Shown here: positions 63,846 to 64,000 of the stretch, in pieces | Layout of the letters: each line of letters begins with the position of its first letter | Numbering within the stretch: the first letter of the stretch is position 1 | DNA from: Clostridium sp. ZS2-4 | GTDB lineage: Bacteria; Bacillota; Clostridia; Clostridiales; Clostridiaceae | Direction: 5' to 3' | Length of the DNA: 64,000 nt | Assembly: GCF_026719745.1 (NCBI RefSeq) | Contig: NZ_JAPPRQ010000052.1 | Coordinates: 1 to 64,000 of the forward strand | Made by a program: the position numbers and the translations under genes | The notes under the pieces: generated by a model | What the model saw: the letters and a program-made list of their open reading frames with translations, nothing else | Told to the model about the DNA's origin: nothing | Database searches by the model: none

Positions 63846-64000
63846 TTATTCATTGTTTCCCATAGCCTTCATTTTTTCAGCTTGTTCAACAGTTATCAAT
63901 GCATCAATTATTTCGTTCATATCCCCATCAAGGAAAGAATCTAATTTATATAATGTAAGACCTATTCTATGCTCTGTAACCCTACCTTGAGGATAGTTAT
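63846..64000 (-). CDS. prfA: Peptide chain release factor 1, C-terminal fragment
   Basis: Partial gene running off the right edge; 51 codons to the stop. [20 protein letters not shown] followed by [19 protein letters not shown] is the conserved C-terminus of RF1. RF1 terminates at UAA and UAG. It is the start of the prfA-ywlC-ywlE-rpiB-upp order known from Bacillus. Confidence 0.93.
   Translation of the reverse strand, partial: NYPQGRVTEHRIGLTLYKLDSFLDGDMNEIIDALITVEQAEKMKAMGNNE

Overview
The window is a stretch of chromosome from a low-GC, anaerobic, spore-forming Firmicute, almost certainly genus Clostridium. Four things support this: the very AT-rich sequence; the crt-bcd-etf butyryl-CoA gene block with a Rex repressor and thiolase; the sporulation genes spoIID, a spoIIQ-like gene, spoIIID and yyaC; and gene order close to the Bacillus/Clostridium core (prfA, ywlC, ywlE, rpiB, upp, wecB, atp operon, ywmB, murA, spoIID, spoIIQ, spoIIID, mbl). 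The species cannot be fixed from sequence alone; a C. novyi/C. botulinum/C. tetani-like organism fits. No prophage, plasmid, CRISPR array or insertion sequence was seen.

Layout. 1-3200: start of etfB, bcd, crt (minus strand) and the redox repressor rex, with a near-ideal Rex operator before crt. 3900-7700: an ABC-F ATPase, an M20 amidohydrolase and a pseudo-receiver/zinc-ribbon protein. 7791-13335: a complete dpp-type peptide ABC importer. 13857-19578: tsaD, ogt, a RusA-like protein with a zinc ribbon, a flavin oxidoreductase, two lipoproteins (one a metal-binding solute receptor) and a methyltransferase. 19982-28290: tRNA-Trp, isochorismatase-like, CBS-ACT, tsaE-tsaB-rimI, an FMN-riboswitch-controlled ribU, tex and an M28 peptidase. 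28376-39174: DUF4230 protein, prfB with a programmed +1 frameshift, secA, hpf, comFC with a degenerate comFA-like helicase, recD2, and metK behind a SAM-I riboswitch. 39509-39886: four tRNA genes. 40284-47689: ttcA-like, yyaC, mbl, spoIIID, spoIIQ-like, spoIID, murA, ywmB. 47841-54617: the full nine-gene ATP synthase operon. 55285-64000: thlA, wecB, tagO-like, comEB, upp, rpiB, ywlE, ywlC, a ZIP transporter, a small membrane protein and the end of prfA.

How it fits together. Thiolase, crotonase, butyryl-CoA dehydrogenase and EtfB belong to the acetyl-CoA to butyryl-CoA pathway, and Rex with sites before crt and possibly thlA would tie it to NADH/NAD+. All four bacterial t6A tRNA-modification genes (tsaB, tsaC-type ywlC, tsaD, tsaE) are in the window at three loci, with other translation genes (prfA, prfB, rimI, hpf, ttcA-like, five tRNAs). 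Cell-envelope and sporulation functions cluster around mbl-murA.

Most of the window is ordinary core genome. The less ordinary signals are: heptamer-based inverted repeats in three intergenic gaps; a phosphorylation-dead receiver fused to a zinc ribbon; a helicase relative without Walker A beside comFC; a RusA-like protein with an altered acidic motif; a structured bcd-etfB spacer; and a hairpin over the atpF ribosome binding site. I saw no clear new defence or biosynthetic system.
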